In this document: positions 10,365 to 20,530 of the stretch, piece by piece
Layout: every line of letters starts with the position of its first letter
Position numbering within the stretch: the stretch's first letter is position 1
Source of the DNA: Asparagopsis taxiformis
Taxonomy: Eukaryota > Rhodophyta > Florideophyceae > Bonnemaisoniales > Bonnemaisoniaceae
Reading direction: 5' to 3'
Length of the DNA: 64,000 nucleotides
NCBI GenBank assembly: GCA_030407315.1
Contig: JALQPE010000632.1
Coordinates: forward strand, 21,918-85,917
Notes under the pieces: model-generated
What the model saw: the letters and a program-made list of their open reading frames with translations, nothing else
Told to the model about the DNA's origin: nothing
The model's database searches: none
Made by a program: the position numbers and the translations under genes

Positions 10365-11430
10365 CGTCACCGGAGGCGCTCTCAACCAAGCCCGGAGGTA
10401 CTACACGCAATCAGCCTTACGTGCGGCGATGGGTAGGGAGTACGCAGCTCGACGGAGACGAAGCCTCGTTAGGCAAAACGTAAACGTAAGCGTAAACGTA
10501 GAAGTCAGTCGTAGACTAGAGCCGTTGCTCGTTATATGAATTATCCCCTTTCCCTCCCGGCACGCTGCCAATACCTATATAGCCACGATGGCATCGCTTT
10601 ACAGTGTAAACACTGCTCGTAACGTCCCCGAATGGGAAAGGACCTTGTGGGTCGCACGTAGGGACCCGTTGGTCCGTTGGCCGTTGCCAGTACGTTCGTT
10701 GCACACGTGTGCCGGTTGCGCGCGTGCATGCGCCAGAAATGTTCGTGCATTGCTGTCGCCGGTCGTGTCCGCCGAAATTCGAATTCCGCGGAAAACGTAA
10801 ATATTGGCAATTTCGGAATTGCCACGTATACTACACAGCCCTACCCCCACACGTGGACGTCCCGGCCACGCGAGGCCCGTCAGGACGCGCCTGAGACACG
10901 GGGCCGTGGCGCCTTTTCGGGTACAACTGCGGACGTGGCAGTTGTCCCGAAAAATCTCGTTTAAACGTACGCGGCCCGGTTGGCTGATCGAATCGCCACG
11001 GCGCCGGAGCGCGCGCGTGCGCTCCGGCTCTTTCGTAATCATCGAGGCCCGCCCGTTGGCATCGTTCGTCAATGCCTCGCTTAGGCGTTTCCCTGCAACG
11101 AATGCAATGTCTAATTCCACCACGCGGGTGTGCTTCGATTCAGCTCGATACGTGCGTAGGCCGCGGCCCTTTCGTGAATCTGCCAGCGGGCATTACGACA
11201 ACGGTCGTCCGAAGGTTATTTAAGCCGCGGCTAAACGTGATAGCGATCGTCGCTCACCCTTCCTCTCACCATCGTCATCCAGGCCGTTGCCTTTCGCTCT
11301 CCCTTTCCTCTTTCCCCCGCTGGGTACTACTACCTCCGTTCCTTTCGTTCTCTTGTTTCGTCTAGCCCGCGTGGCTCTCGTTTTCGTGCTCGTTGCACTG
11401 TTCGTCTTCGTTGCGTACGAACTGACCACG
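10365..11430. other. CpG-rich intergenic DNA upstream of truncated ORF
   Basis: No supported gene. Composition matches the 7-kb element rather than the giant transposons. Short inverted repeats occur, for example GGGTACAACTGC/GCAGTTGTCCC around 10,918-10,946. It probably is the leader of the next ORF. Confidence 0.3.
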
Positions 11431-12657
11431 ATGGTCACTACGCGTAGCACCGATACCCACACTCCGCGGCCCGCCGGCTCTGCTGGAGGTGGAGCGAGGA
11501 ACCCTTCGCAGGGCGCTCCCTCCCTCGTCGGGGCCGGTGCGCCGCCAGCGACGGAAGCGTCCGTCGCGCCCGCCCCATCCGTTAGGGCGGGTCAGGCCGT
11601 TGCTTCGCAGGCCGTCGCCTCTTCGTCTCGCCCGATGGCTCCGTCTCGCCTGGTGGCTTCCGTGACGCCTGCCGAGGCTGCTAGGGCCGATGCCCCACGG
11701 GATGATGACGCAACGGCGTCCGACTCGGGGAATTCGTCACCCGTCATTCCGGATGCCGCGGCCCCGTCGATGGGTGTAGCCGCGATGGCAGCGGCCGCTC
11801 GTTCGCGTCGTGCTGTGGCGGCGGCCCGCACGGGCGTGCCTCGTCGTGACGGCTCGCCTCGTTCCCCTCGCCAGGATCCCTCGCCGGAGAGTGGTGACCC
11901 CGCTGGGACGGTCGGCACCGCCTCACGTGGCGGTGCGGCGCTAAACGTAGGCGTCCTGACCCACGCGTGGGCTGCGTTGCCCCGCGTGGGTATCACGGAT
12001 GACGATCTCGCCACGTTGGCAAAAGATCGTCTGGACGCCCGCGCGGTTGTCGACTACATGCGTTCCGCCGAGGATACGTGGGGGCGGGCAGCCGGGCGTC
12101 GTTTCGCCAACGGGCCACCGGGATCGGAACGTTACCAGATCCCGGCGTCGATACGTTGCGACCGCTCGTGGTTGCGTGACGTCAACGACGCGATCTACGT
12201 CGATCGTATGGACGCGTTCCTGTGGAAGGGGACGCCCGAGGAACCGCCGTTCATCTCGGTGGCGTCCGTCTTCGTGTGTCCGCGGACACTTTCCGATAGG
12301 CAACGTGCCGAATGGAAGACAGCTCTTTCGTTGAGCGCCATATCCAAGAGCGTGGTGTCGTACGATGACCATTTCGCGCTCCGTCACGCGAACGCGGACG
12401 ATTACCGCGTATCGCACGCGTCGGCTCCGTGGGTCATCCCAAGCGAACTCTACTTCCCGCCGTTGCCGGAAGTAGTAGAGGAGTTTCCGTACCCCCGTGG
12501 GTCGTCCACGTTGCTACCACGCGTGGTGCATTATTTTACCGATGCCGTGAAGGACGCGCCTGCCCCTGTGAAGGAACGTTTCCTCATGGCCGTGGACATC
12601 GAACACGCAGCGATGCTCGCATGCTCGCTGTTCGTGGAACGTTCACTACGGTGTTGA
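11431..12657 (+). pseudogene. CpG-rich Gag-like/unknown ORF truncated by Element 1
   Basis: The frame is open from well upstream, but the first ATG is at 11431 in a good context (ACCACGATGG), giving MVTTRSTDTHTPRPAG onward. Residues 1-~170 are Ala/Pro/Ser-rich and disordered. The rest looks globular (Trp, Tyr, Arg-rich). The last four codons and the stop are the first bases of Element 1's terminal repeat (CACTACGGTGTTGA at 12,644), so the natural C-terminus is missing. Composition and architecture resemble the first part of the 1023-aa ORF at 6145, suggesting a related element. No motif-level homology is claimed. Confidence 0.6.
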
Positions 12658-12660
12658 AAA

Positions 12661-13625
12661 GGGGGCCTCAGACAGTACTGCGAGACAGTGATTTTTACTG
12701 TCTGAGACAGTAAAAATCACTATGCGGCAAATGAAAATTAATGCCACACTTGGAGACAGTGATTTGCACTGTCTGGCAGACAGTACGGAACACTGTCTGC
12801 AGACAGTAAAAAACACTGTCTCACAGTACTGTCTGAGGCAGTGAATGGAGACAGTAAAAATTAATGATTTATTCAATAGTTGGATATGATGTAATTTACT
12901 GTACTGGGCAGTGTTGGCGGATAGTGTTTTGTATTGGCCAAGGCAACATGGCCGGATAGTGAAATACGCTGCCTGGGACAATAGATGGAACCAACACGGT
13001 GCACTGTCCTGGGCAGTACCTGGAGACAGTGATTTTCACTGTCCTGGGCAGTACCTGGAGACAGTGATTTTCACTGTCCTGGGCAGTACCTGGAGACAGT
13101 GATTTTCACTGTCCTGGGCAGTACCTGGAGACAGTGATTTTCACTGTCCTGGGCAGTACCTGGAGACAGTGATTTTCACTGTCCTGGGCAGTACCTGGAG
13201 ACAGTGATTTTCACTGTCCTGGGCAGTACCTGTAGACAGTACTTTGTGCTGCCCTGGGCAGTACCTGTAGACAGTACTTTGTGCTGCCCTGGGCAGCACC
13301 TGTAGACAGTACTTTGTGCTGCCCTGGGCAGCACCTGTAGACAGTACTTTGTGCTGCCCTGGGCAGCACCTGTAGACAGTATTTCGTGCTGCCCTGGGCA
13401 GCACCTGTAGACAGTATTTGTGCTGCCCTGGGCAGCACCTGTAGACAGTATTTCGTGCTGCCCTGGGCAGCACCTGGAGACAGTATTTCGTGCTGCCCTG
13501 GGCAGCACCTGGAGACAGTATTTCGTGCTGCCCTGGGCAGCACCTGGAGACAGTATTTCGTGCTGCCCTGGGCAGCACCTGGAGACAGTAAAAGTAGTGT
13601 CCTGATATAGTAAAATTCGGTGTCT
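12661..13625. repeat. Left subterminal repeat array of Element 1
   Basis: From 12,661 to 12,870, dispersed short palindromes of the type GACAGTGATTTTTACTGTC occur. From about 13,000 to 13,600 there is a tandem array of a ~35-bp unit (CCTGGGCAGTACCTGGAGAC then AGTGATTTTCACTGT), about 17 copies, drifting to a TTTGTGCTG/TTTCGTGCTG variant. There are no unique spacers, so it is not a CRISPR array. Similar GACAGT palindromes occur only at the right end of the same element, which supports a role as transposase-binding subterminal repeats. Confidence 0.85.
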
Positions 13626-15391
13626 GGGAGTGGTGGATGAGATGGAGCGTCACGCTGTCGTGGGCATCTTTCTGGGGTAGAGGAAGGCAGTTCTAGCGCT
13701 ATGAGGATGGGGCATGGACGGTATTCATATGGGAATGGACAGAATAGTACGGCTAGGAATTTTTATTTCGTAGTGACTATGAGCTAGCGAGAGGTATACG
13801 CGGTAGGATAGGTAGCAATCTAAGAGGGTGCGATATGGGAAGCTTCACTCTGGATTTGTTTATTTGCGCAGGCTACATTGAGAATAAACAATCCCTATGT
13901 TAAAAATGCTACTACAACTAACACTATTCCGACGAGTAAAACTAAAACTACTAGAAAAGTCTAGAAATCTATCAACTGATTGAGCTGCATGAATAAGCTA
14001 GGAAATGAAGAGAAGAAGAAAAAATGATGTAGAGAAAGGAAACAAGTTAGTGACGTTGAATTGGAGAGGGAAATTGATGGTGATTAGGAGACTAACGTAC
14101 CTTAACAAATACCATTGCATCCCAAATTGAGATATGTACTCACAGGCAGAAAAGAAAATTAGTGGAGAAGTGGTAAGAGAGAAAGATAAATGAAAGTAGA
14201 ATTGGAACACTCACCGACTGGAAACCTGAGAAAGAGAAAACGAATAGAAAACTGGGTTAGTGGCGTGAGTTGTGGAAACGTACCATCATGGTTCATATCC
14301 GTCGGAGACAAAGCAACAACTTTGGCCTTGGGAGCCGTATTGATGATCTAAAACTTACGCTTTGGAAGCAGTTTAGATGATCTATACGGCTTCCACGGCC
14401 AGGGTTGTTGCTTTGCTTCCGACGGATATGAAGATGGAAACAGGGATCTCCAGAATCTGTTGTTTAAGTAGCACTCTGCGGGCGGAAATGACGTGTACTC
14501 TAACAATAGAGGGATGAATTTGAAACGGAGCGGTGCGATGGGAGGCCCAGAAAAACGATACCTAGGGTGCGAATTACGCTTTGAAGCACATGACCTGGCA
14601 GAACAGGCGCAAAATTATTGTATCTTCTACCGCCTTCTCTAGTCTATAATGACGTCATCACTACAGAAATATAGGAAAAACACTAGCATATCGGGCCTAC
14701 TGGAAAGGGGGAGGCGAGGAGTAGGAAAAATGGCGCACTTTCCTGGACGAGGAGTCCGCGCTTCCAGTGATGATTTGGACGGTATATATCGATGACGTCA
14801 TTGCATGCTCTGAGCACACTTGGCAGGCAGTCAAAGCGGGCCACGTGGATGTGGGCGGCTAGGAAACAGCAGTGTGGGAGAAATTTTATAATTTTCATGT
14901 TGCAAGCGAGCAGTGAATCTGCATTGCAATATATAAATTTATGCTAATTTAAGATATCACACCGAGTACGATTCAACGAGAGATTGTGCTTTCAACTTGT
15001 AAATAGGGCCGAAAATGGTAGAGTATACGAGTAGGAAGTACGTGTATGAGAAAATCAGATTCAGTATTAGTGCCTAGAGCATCACTGCGAAATAAACGGC
15101 CGTTTTCCGGAAATGGATACATCTTGGCTGGGTTTGTGGTTAGGGGATGCGATACAAGATAGCAAAACGATGTTGAGTCCGGATGAAATAGCAATCAATG
15201 TGCATAAAGCAATGAGCATAGGGCAAAGCATTGTGGTGAACCAGTTCATTGGATCGAATGAAAGCCTGGAAAGGTTTCGTAACGGTTAAAAGTAGTAGTA
15301 CTGTATTGAGATAGTAGTCATGTCATAGAAGTTTAGAGTTGTATTCTATGCAACAAAACTGAGCGAAGAAGAAAAGAACAAAAACATCAAG
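13626..15391. other. Intergenic DNA upstream of transposase
   Basis: No supported gene. It holds a long hairpin at 14,294-14,430 (separate entry) and AT-rich DNA just before the transposase start. TGACGTCATC/GATGACGTCA motifs at about 14,649 and 14,792 flank ~150 bp and could be the ends of a small inserted element. Confidence 0.35.
14294..14430. repeat. 137-bp long imperfect hairpin
   Basis: The arms of about 58 bp start CATATCCGTCGGAGACAAAG on the left and, on the opposite strand, CATATCCGACGGAAGCAAAG on the right. Pairing continues through GTTG, GGCC and GCCGTAT.GAT.ATCTAAA to a short loop near 14,360-14,373. Such a structure could be a foldback/MITE element or a small-RNA precursor. Confidence 0.75.
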
Positions 15392-18300
15392 ATGGCTCCG
15401 AGACGGACTCCTATTCGAAAGAAAACCACAAGTCGTAGGACAAAGGCGAGATTCGATTCACTCAATGTGGCCAGTCCCAGTAAACAGCTTCCTGGGAAAC
15501 TGCAGGGAGAAATCCGCAGCAGTGATGCAGCCTGCATGAACAAAGAAATCCCGAGAGGTAATGAGCTACGACGTGAGTGTACCACAGATGACCTATTGGA
15601 GTCCCCAATCCCTATGGGTGACACAATAGAAGGTTGTATTGATGTGTACAGCAACAACGATGAAGCTGGAAGTGACATCTACGTAGCATCGAGCACGCTA
15701 ATGGAATCGGAAGAAGCAACCGGACGAGGTTCTGATTCCATTTCAACTGGAGGCCCGATAGACCGAAATGCTGGGGATGAAGCATGTGGTGATTTCAAGG
15801 CATTACTACAATGGCCTGCGATGTATGGGGCTCTTCAGCTGAGTGGAACTCAAAGAATGACAAGAGCCCACTATGAAGGTACCCTGTTCGGAATGAATTT
15901 CCGCAGAGATCCAAGTGAGCACGTCCCGTCGGACTCTGTGATGCGACAGAAGATACTACCATTCTTGAGGAAACACTGCTATGCAAAGAGCTGTGACATC
16001 GAGTTTCCGATAGACCTTCGAAAGAGCGGAGCAAGAGCTGCACAGCATCGAGGTGCAGTAGGAACCCGTGGAACAACAGATGACAGAGACAATTGTGGAG
16101 GAATGGCGAAAGTTCGTATTGTACTCCCAAGCACATGGGCTCTGAAAGATGTCCAGACTCGACCAATCTTTAAAGCATTCCGCAGTGATGCGAACAATCG
16201 AAGCTCGGAAGGAGAAAAATCAACCGCAGAGTGCAGCATTGAAGATTCGTTCATTGCAAAGTGCAGGAGGGGTGTTTTGAGCGACCCATTCGTTCGCACA
16301 GCAGTTGTTCCCATTGACAGCGATGGGAAAAAGGGTTTGAAGCACATTTATGTACCTGATGGAACAGCAATTCGAATCCGATGTCATCCAGGAGCTCGTC
16401 AGGTTGCCGTCATCGAAAGAGCAAAAGGGTTCAGGAAGAATGACAGAGATGGTGGGAAACCGAAGAGGAGAAGAGTGGCGGTTACGTCGTTGTGGGAACT
16501 TCATGCTAGGACCATAGTTACCTATGAGGCTCGACACGACGGTGAGCATGATGTGCATGTCGAAAAATATCTGCAGCCGCGAATGTCACATCTATTGGAA
16601 TGGGAGAGGCAGCATGCTCTGCGAGCGATATCGCAATGTGTAATCGGAGCAGGAGCCAAGGGAAAAGGAACACGAGCTGGGGACGTGATAACCGTTCTAT
16701 TACCAATTGGAATGGAAGAGGGTGATATTGTTCCACACGTCGTATTGGTGAACAGGTATTTGAAAGAGCAGGTCGGAGAAGCATCCACCATGTTACTTTG
16801 CTTTTCACCGGGCGCGAGCTTTGCTGAAGCCAGAAACCCGCCCGATAGACTAGGAAGCCCCAACTATGAAGAAATTCGTGTTTCAGGGGTGTTCTCGGAT
16901 GGTTTCGGAGACCACAGGTCGCAATGGCACCCAGCGTCTCCGCGAGAAGATGCACCATGTTGGGGAAAGCTGGAGGATGGTCGAAACTACTTTGTTTACC
17001 GATTTCTCCTTTACACGGATGACTTTGAACCATTCACAAGCAGGAAGGGAAGTTTTGGTGGATGCTATATGTTACCTCTCAATCTACCGCCTCGGAAAAG
17101 GGGAAGCTACCAAGCGGTTCGAGTGATTGGTTTGCCACCTCCGGGAGTGTCCACAAATTGTGTATTGCGATATATCGTTCAAGATATAGTGCGAGGAAGC
17201 ACAGAGGGTTTCCCAACGAAAAATGCAGAGGGAGAAGATATTGTGGTATTTCTAGACCCAGTGGGGAGCATTGGAGACTATCCTGCAGTTTCACATACCC
17301 TGGATGTTCTTGGACACACATCAAACTCTCCGTGCCACATCTGCAGTTTCCGCAAATATGACCTGAGCAGTACTGGTGGCACGAAGAATGCATACACTTC
17401 GGTAGTGAACGGGCAAACATCGACGCATGCCAGGAGCAAGTATCGGAATGCATCGACACGTAAGGATGCCACAGAAACCCAGCTTCGCACTCTCGGACTG
17501 GCTGCAGAAGAAGGGGAAGATTTACCATTTCATGTCCTGAGCACTTCCTTGGAAGCAGTGCAGGAAGAAGTACCGAAGACGGAAAACGGAGTTTCAGTTG
17601 TCCCAGCAATTTTTGACCCGTACCGTTCCGCAGTGATAGCACCTGACCATCTATTGTCTGGACTGGCACAAGATGTACTGAACGCTTGTATTTCAGCTGC
17701 CAGCCCACGAATTCGAGAGGTAGCTGAATTGCAAATTCTGGGCGCTCTGAAGAAGTTCAGGATGGGAAGGCAGAACCGTTTATTTGGAACCAACAATCTG
17801 CTTTCCATGAACATGAGTGACATATTCAGTGTGCTTCTGATAGCACCTATGGCATTCGAAAACGCAGCTCGAATGATGGATGGGAAAGGGGAAGGTCATC
17901 GTGAAAAATTTGATGGGGCCGTCAAACTAGTAGTGATGTTTCAGAAGCTGGTTTCGTGTATTAGTTTCATGCCCGTATGGTGGAAAGACGGTCCCCATGA
18001 AGTAGAGACGGCTGACGGAGAAGGTGGCAGGAATGAATACATTCTGGGAAGAACTGTAGACTACGTGGAGACGTTGAATGAGTATTGTCGGAAAGTGAAG
18101 GGAGCAGGAGCACATTTGGACAAGCCTAATGTTCATCGTCTTGTCGAGTTTTGTGTTCATACGCTTCCTGCCTACGGCTCTGTGAAGCACGTGCAGGAGC
18201 TTATATTCGAACGGATGCATCAGCCGCTGAAGAAAGGTGTGAGAATGTCCAATCACCAAAGCGAACAGCTTTCAGCGCTGGAATTAGTTCTTGCGGATGA

Positions 18301-19195
18301 CTGGCAGACGAGAGTGGCCATTGTTTTGCGCGAAATCGGCATGGAGCCACAACATTGGTCCTCGTCCGAATGCTCTCAAATGGTCAACGTTCTTTCACAG
18401 GAGCTAGGGAGAGAAATAGATGTGGAAGACGAGGTAGTGAAAAACTGCTTCCAGGAACCGGTTCTCCAGCTTCTCTCCCAGCGTCGAGGAAAGATATTGT
18501 CGGCGGATGGTGAAATTGTGACGTGGAGAGGGCATGGAGGTATATCTATTGACGAGGTCAAGGAGTACATGAATGGAAAATGTGATATGGCAGAGGGTGC
18601 TGTAGGTGTTTTCAAACGGTTCTTTACCGAAAGGTACGGAAGCGGAACAAGCGGGTGTGGAAAGTATGCCGAATGGGTGAGAAGAGTTTCTAGAAGCACT
18701 ACGACAGAGTGGGGAAGGAAAACAGTGCAGAGGTCTGGCTCTCTAGAATCAGGAGCTATCATCCATGCTGTTTGCCCTGAACAGATGAAATGTGAGGATG
18801 GTGCAACTTCACAAGCGATTCTGTACCCGGCGTCTCGTCTCACATCAGAGATAATGCGGGGAAGAATTAATTATGAACCGCGGTTTTTTATTGTTCTAGC
18901 GTTCTTTATCCTGAGGAACGAGAGTGCGAGAGATGAGCAAGGTACAGCTTATGGAGTTTGCCTGGGTTTGCAAAAAACTGATGAAGGAGTGTTCAAGGTC
19001 GAAGAGAGGCGACGAACAGTAATTGTGGAGATGAGTGAGGGAGTCACTGAGGTGTTTGGTATGCACTATTGCAATGGGAGTGTATGCGAATATGATGAGA
19101 ACATGAGGGAGGTAAGGCACGGACCCGGACTGCTGGAGGGTGGAGAGATATATGCACTATGTAGGCGAGACGGATTTCCACCGAGGGCTGCATGA
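15392..19195 (+). CDS. CACTA/EnSpm (Tnp2-like) DDE transposase
   Basis: This 1267-aa ORF starts at an ATG in good context (AAGATGGCT) with a basic N-terminus. Family features visible: LYTDDF with Asp543-544; GGCYMLPLNLPP; a GD motif in DPVGSIGDYPA with Asp629, followed by GHTSNSPCHIC with Cys648/Cys651; and a late glutamate in FERMHQPLKK (Glu940). This is the D...D...E order of Tnp2/KDZ-type RNase H-fold transposases with the conserved Cys pair. It would cut and join the element at its CACTA ends. It is uninterrupted, with no visible lesion, so Element 1 may be, or recently was, autonomous. The residue assignment of the catalytic triad is inferred from motif context. Confidence 0.85.
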   Translation: MAPRRTPIRKKTTSRRTKARFDSLNVASPSKQLPGKLQGEIRSSDAACMNKEIPRGNELRRECTTDDLLESPIPMGDTIEGCIDVYSNNDEAGSDIYVASSTLMESEEATGRGSDSISTGGPIDRNAGDEACGDFKALLQWPAMYGALQLSGTQRMTRAHYEGTLFGMNFRRDPSEHVPSDSVMRQKILPFLRKHCYAKSCDIEFPIDLRKSGARAAQHRGAVGTRGTTDDRDNCGGMAKVRIVLPSTWALKDVQTRPIFKAFRSDANNRSSEGEKSTAECSIEDSFIAKCRRGVLSDPFVRTAVVPIDSDGKKGLKHIYVPDGTAIRIRCHPGARQVAVIERAKGFRKNDRDGGKPKRRRVAVTSLWELHARTIVTYEARHDGEHDVHVEKYLQPRMSHLLEWERQHALRAISQCVIGAGAKGKGTRAGDVITVLLPIGMEEGDIVPHVVLVNRYLKEQVGEASTMLLCFSPGASFAEARNPPDRLGSPNYEEIRVSGVFSDGFGDHRSQWHPASPREDAPCWGKLEDGRNYFVYRFLLYTDDFEPFTSRKGSFGGCYMLPLNLPPRKRGSYQAVRVIGLPPPGVSTNCVLRYIVQDIVRGSTEGFPTKNAEGEDIVVFLDPVGSIGDYPAVSHTLDVLGHTSNSPCHICSFRKYDLSSTGGTKNAYTSVVNGQTSTHARSKYRNASTRKDATETQLRTLGLAAEEGEDLPFHVLSTSLEAVQEEVPKTENGVSVVPAIFDPYRSAVIAPDHLLSGLAQDVLNACISAASPRIREVAELQILGALKKFRMGRQNRLFGTNNLLSMNMSDIFSVLLIAPMAFENAARMMDGKGEGHREKFDGAVKLVVMFQKLVSCISFMPVWWKDGPHEVETADGEGGRNEYILGRTVDYVETLNEYCRKVKGAGAHLDKPNVHRLVEFCVHTLPAYGSVKHVQELIFERMHQPLKKGVRMSNHQSEQLSALELVLADDWQTRVAIVLREIGMEPQHWSSSECSQMVNVLSQELGREIDVEDEVVKNCFQEPVLQLLSQRRGKILSADGEIVTWRGHGGISIDEVKEYMNGKCDMAEGAVGVFKRFFTERYGSGTSGCGKYAEWVRRVSRSTTTEWGRKTVQRSGSLESGAIIHAVCPEQMKCEDGATSQAILYPASRLTSEIMRGRINYEPRFFIVLAFFILRNESARDEQGTAYGVCLGLQKTDEGVFKVEERRRTVIVEMSEGVTEVFGMHYCNGSVCEYDENMREVRHGPGLLEGGEIYALCRRDGFPPRAA

Positions 19196-20530
19196 TTTTT
19201 AGGGAAGAATAAAATGAATAACCAGATGCATCACATATGAATTGTACACTCTAGGGCGGTGGTGGATTGGTGCAAAGTAGTGGGGAGAGGATCTGAGAGG
19301 ATGGAGGGAGGTATGCTTACAGCAAAGTCATCGTTACGATGACTTTGCTGTAAGAAAACGTTTCCATTACAGTGGCCAAGAATGTTTTACCGGGTAAAAA
19401 AATCGTGGCAGCTGTAATGATTTGCTTTCTTACAGCAAAGTCATCGTAACGATGACTTTGCTGTAAGGAACCGTTTCCTTGCAGTGGCCGAAGAATTTTT
19501 TACCGGGTAAAAAATCAGCAAGAAATTTTACCGGGTAAAAAAATTGTGGCCGCTGTAATGATTTGCTTTCTTACAGCAAAGTCATCGTTACGATGACTTT
19601 GCTGTAAGAAAACGTTTCATTACAGCGGCCACAATTTTTTACCCGGTAAAGAAATCATGGCTACTGTAATGTTTTCTTTTCTTACAGCAAAGTCATCGTA
19701 ACGATGACTTTGCTGTAAGAAAACGTTTCATTACAGCGGCCACAATTTTTTTACCCGGTAAAGAAATCATGGCTGCTGTAATGTTTTCTTTTCTTACAGC
19801 AAAGTCATCGTAACGATGACTTTGCTGTAAGAAAACGTTTCATTACAGCAAATTCATCGATAGTTAAGGTTAAGTAACCAACTTTAGGATGTCCAGAGGA
19901 CCTGCTCGTTGTAAGGAATAAGGAATATTGATCAACTGACGAAGAGGAAGCATTTTGAATCGACTAGGGTAGGAACGCAATGAGATTTGGTATGCAAGAA
20001 AACTGAATCGCAGTAGTGAATAGGTAGTTGAAATGAATTCATATTGATGTTCTTTGGTGTATTGTCCATTGGAGCACATTGAAAACCATTTATATGATCA
20101 CCGTTTAAATAGTCTATGAATCCTTTGCAGCCGAGTACGCCAATAGGAAGAAATTCAAGCAGTGGCCTGCACGGGAACCGTTCATTTGTGAGTAGCAAAA
20201 GTTAGTGTAGAAATGAATTTTTCAGACTTGTAGGAGAGGTGGATCGTAGTAAATGTATAAAACTCACGTAGAATCGATTGATAGGAATCAATGGTACGGA
20301 AGAAGAAGCGAGGTGGAGAGTGTGGATGAAATAGGTTGTTGGAATATGAATGATAATTGACGTGGTGAGGTAAACGGGTTCGATTGCATTATATGCGCTA
20401 GAGGTACATACTATTAGGTGTAGATTGATGGAAAGGGCTAAACGCTTTGTGGAGGTATCAGGATCAGGTAGAGTCAGAGGTGCTGAGCGGGTGCAGCGTA
20501 AGGTTCATCAGGACTGAACGTAGGTAGGGA
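19196..20530. other. Intergenic DNA with palindrome cluster 1
   Basis: The palindrome cluster occupies 19,317-19,855 (separate entry). From 19,860 to 20,530 I see no gene or clear repeat. Confidence 0.4.
19317..19855. repeat. Element 1 palindrome cluster 1 (5 copies)
   Basis: There are five copies of a 37-bp palindrome at 19317, 19430, 19571, 19682 and 19794. Each has the 18-bp arm TTACAGCAAAGTCATCGT, one central base (T or A), then the reverse complement of the arm. Copies are ~110-140 bp apart. Linkers carry a second palindrome, TTTACCCGGTAAA or TTTACCGGGTAAA, inside CATTACAGCGGCC/GGCCGCTGTAATG inverted repeats. The arms are almost invariant although the linkers vary, which suggests conservation or recent amplification. 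Confidence 0.9.

Noticed and set aside
13000..13610. CRISPR-like regular array
   Set aside because: The 35-bp units are directly tandem with no unique spacers and no cas genes. The context is a eukaryotic transposon end.
13141..13653. 170-aa ORF of repeating CCPGQHEILSTGAAQGS units
   Set aside because: It is the 35-bp subterminal tandem repeat read in one frame. Equivalent ORFs exist in other frames, and there is no start context or non-repeat domain.
17079..17708. 209-aa antisense ORF within the transposase
   Set aside because: It is a shadow of the strongly conserved transposase coding frame on the other strand.
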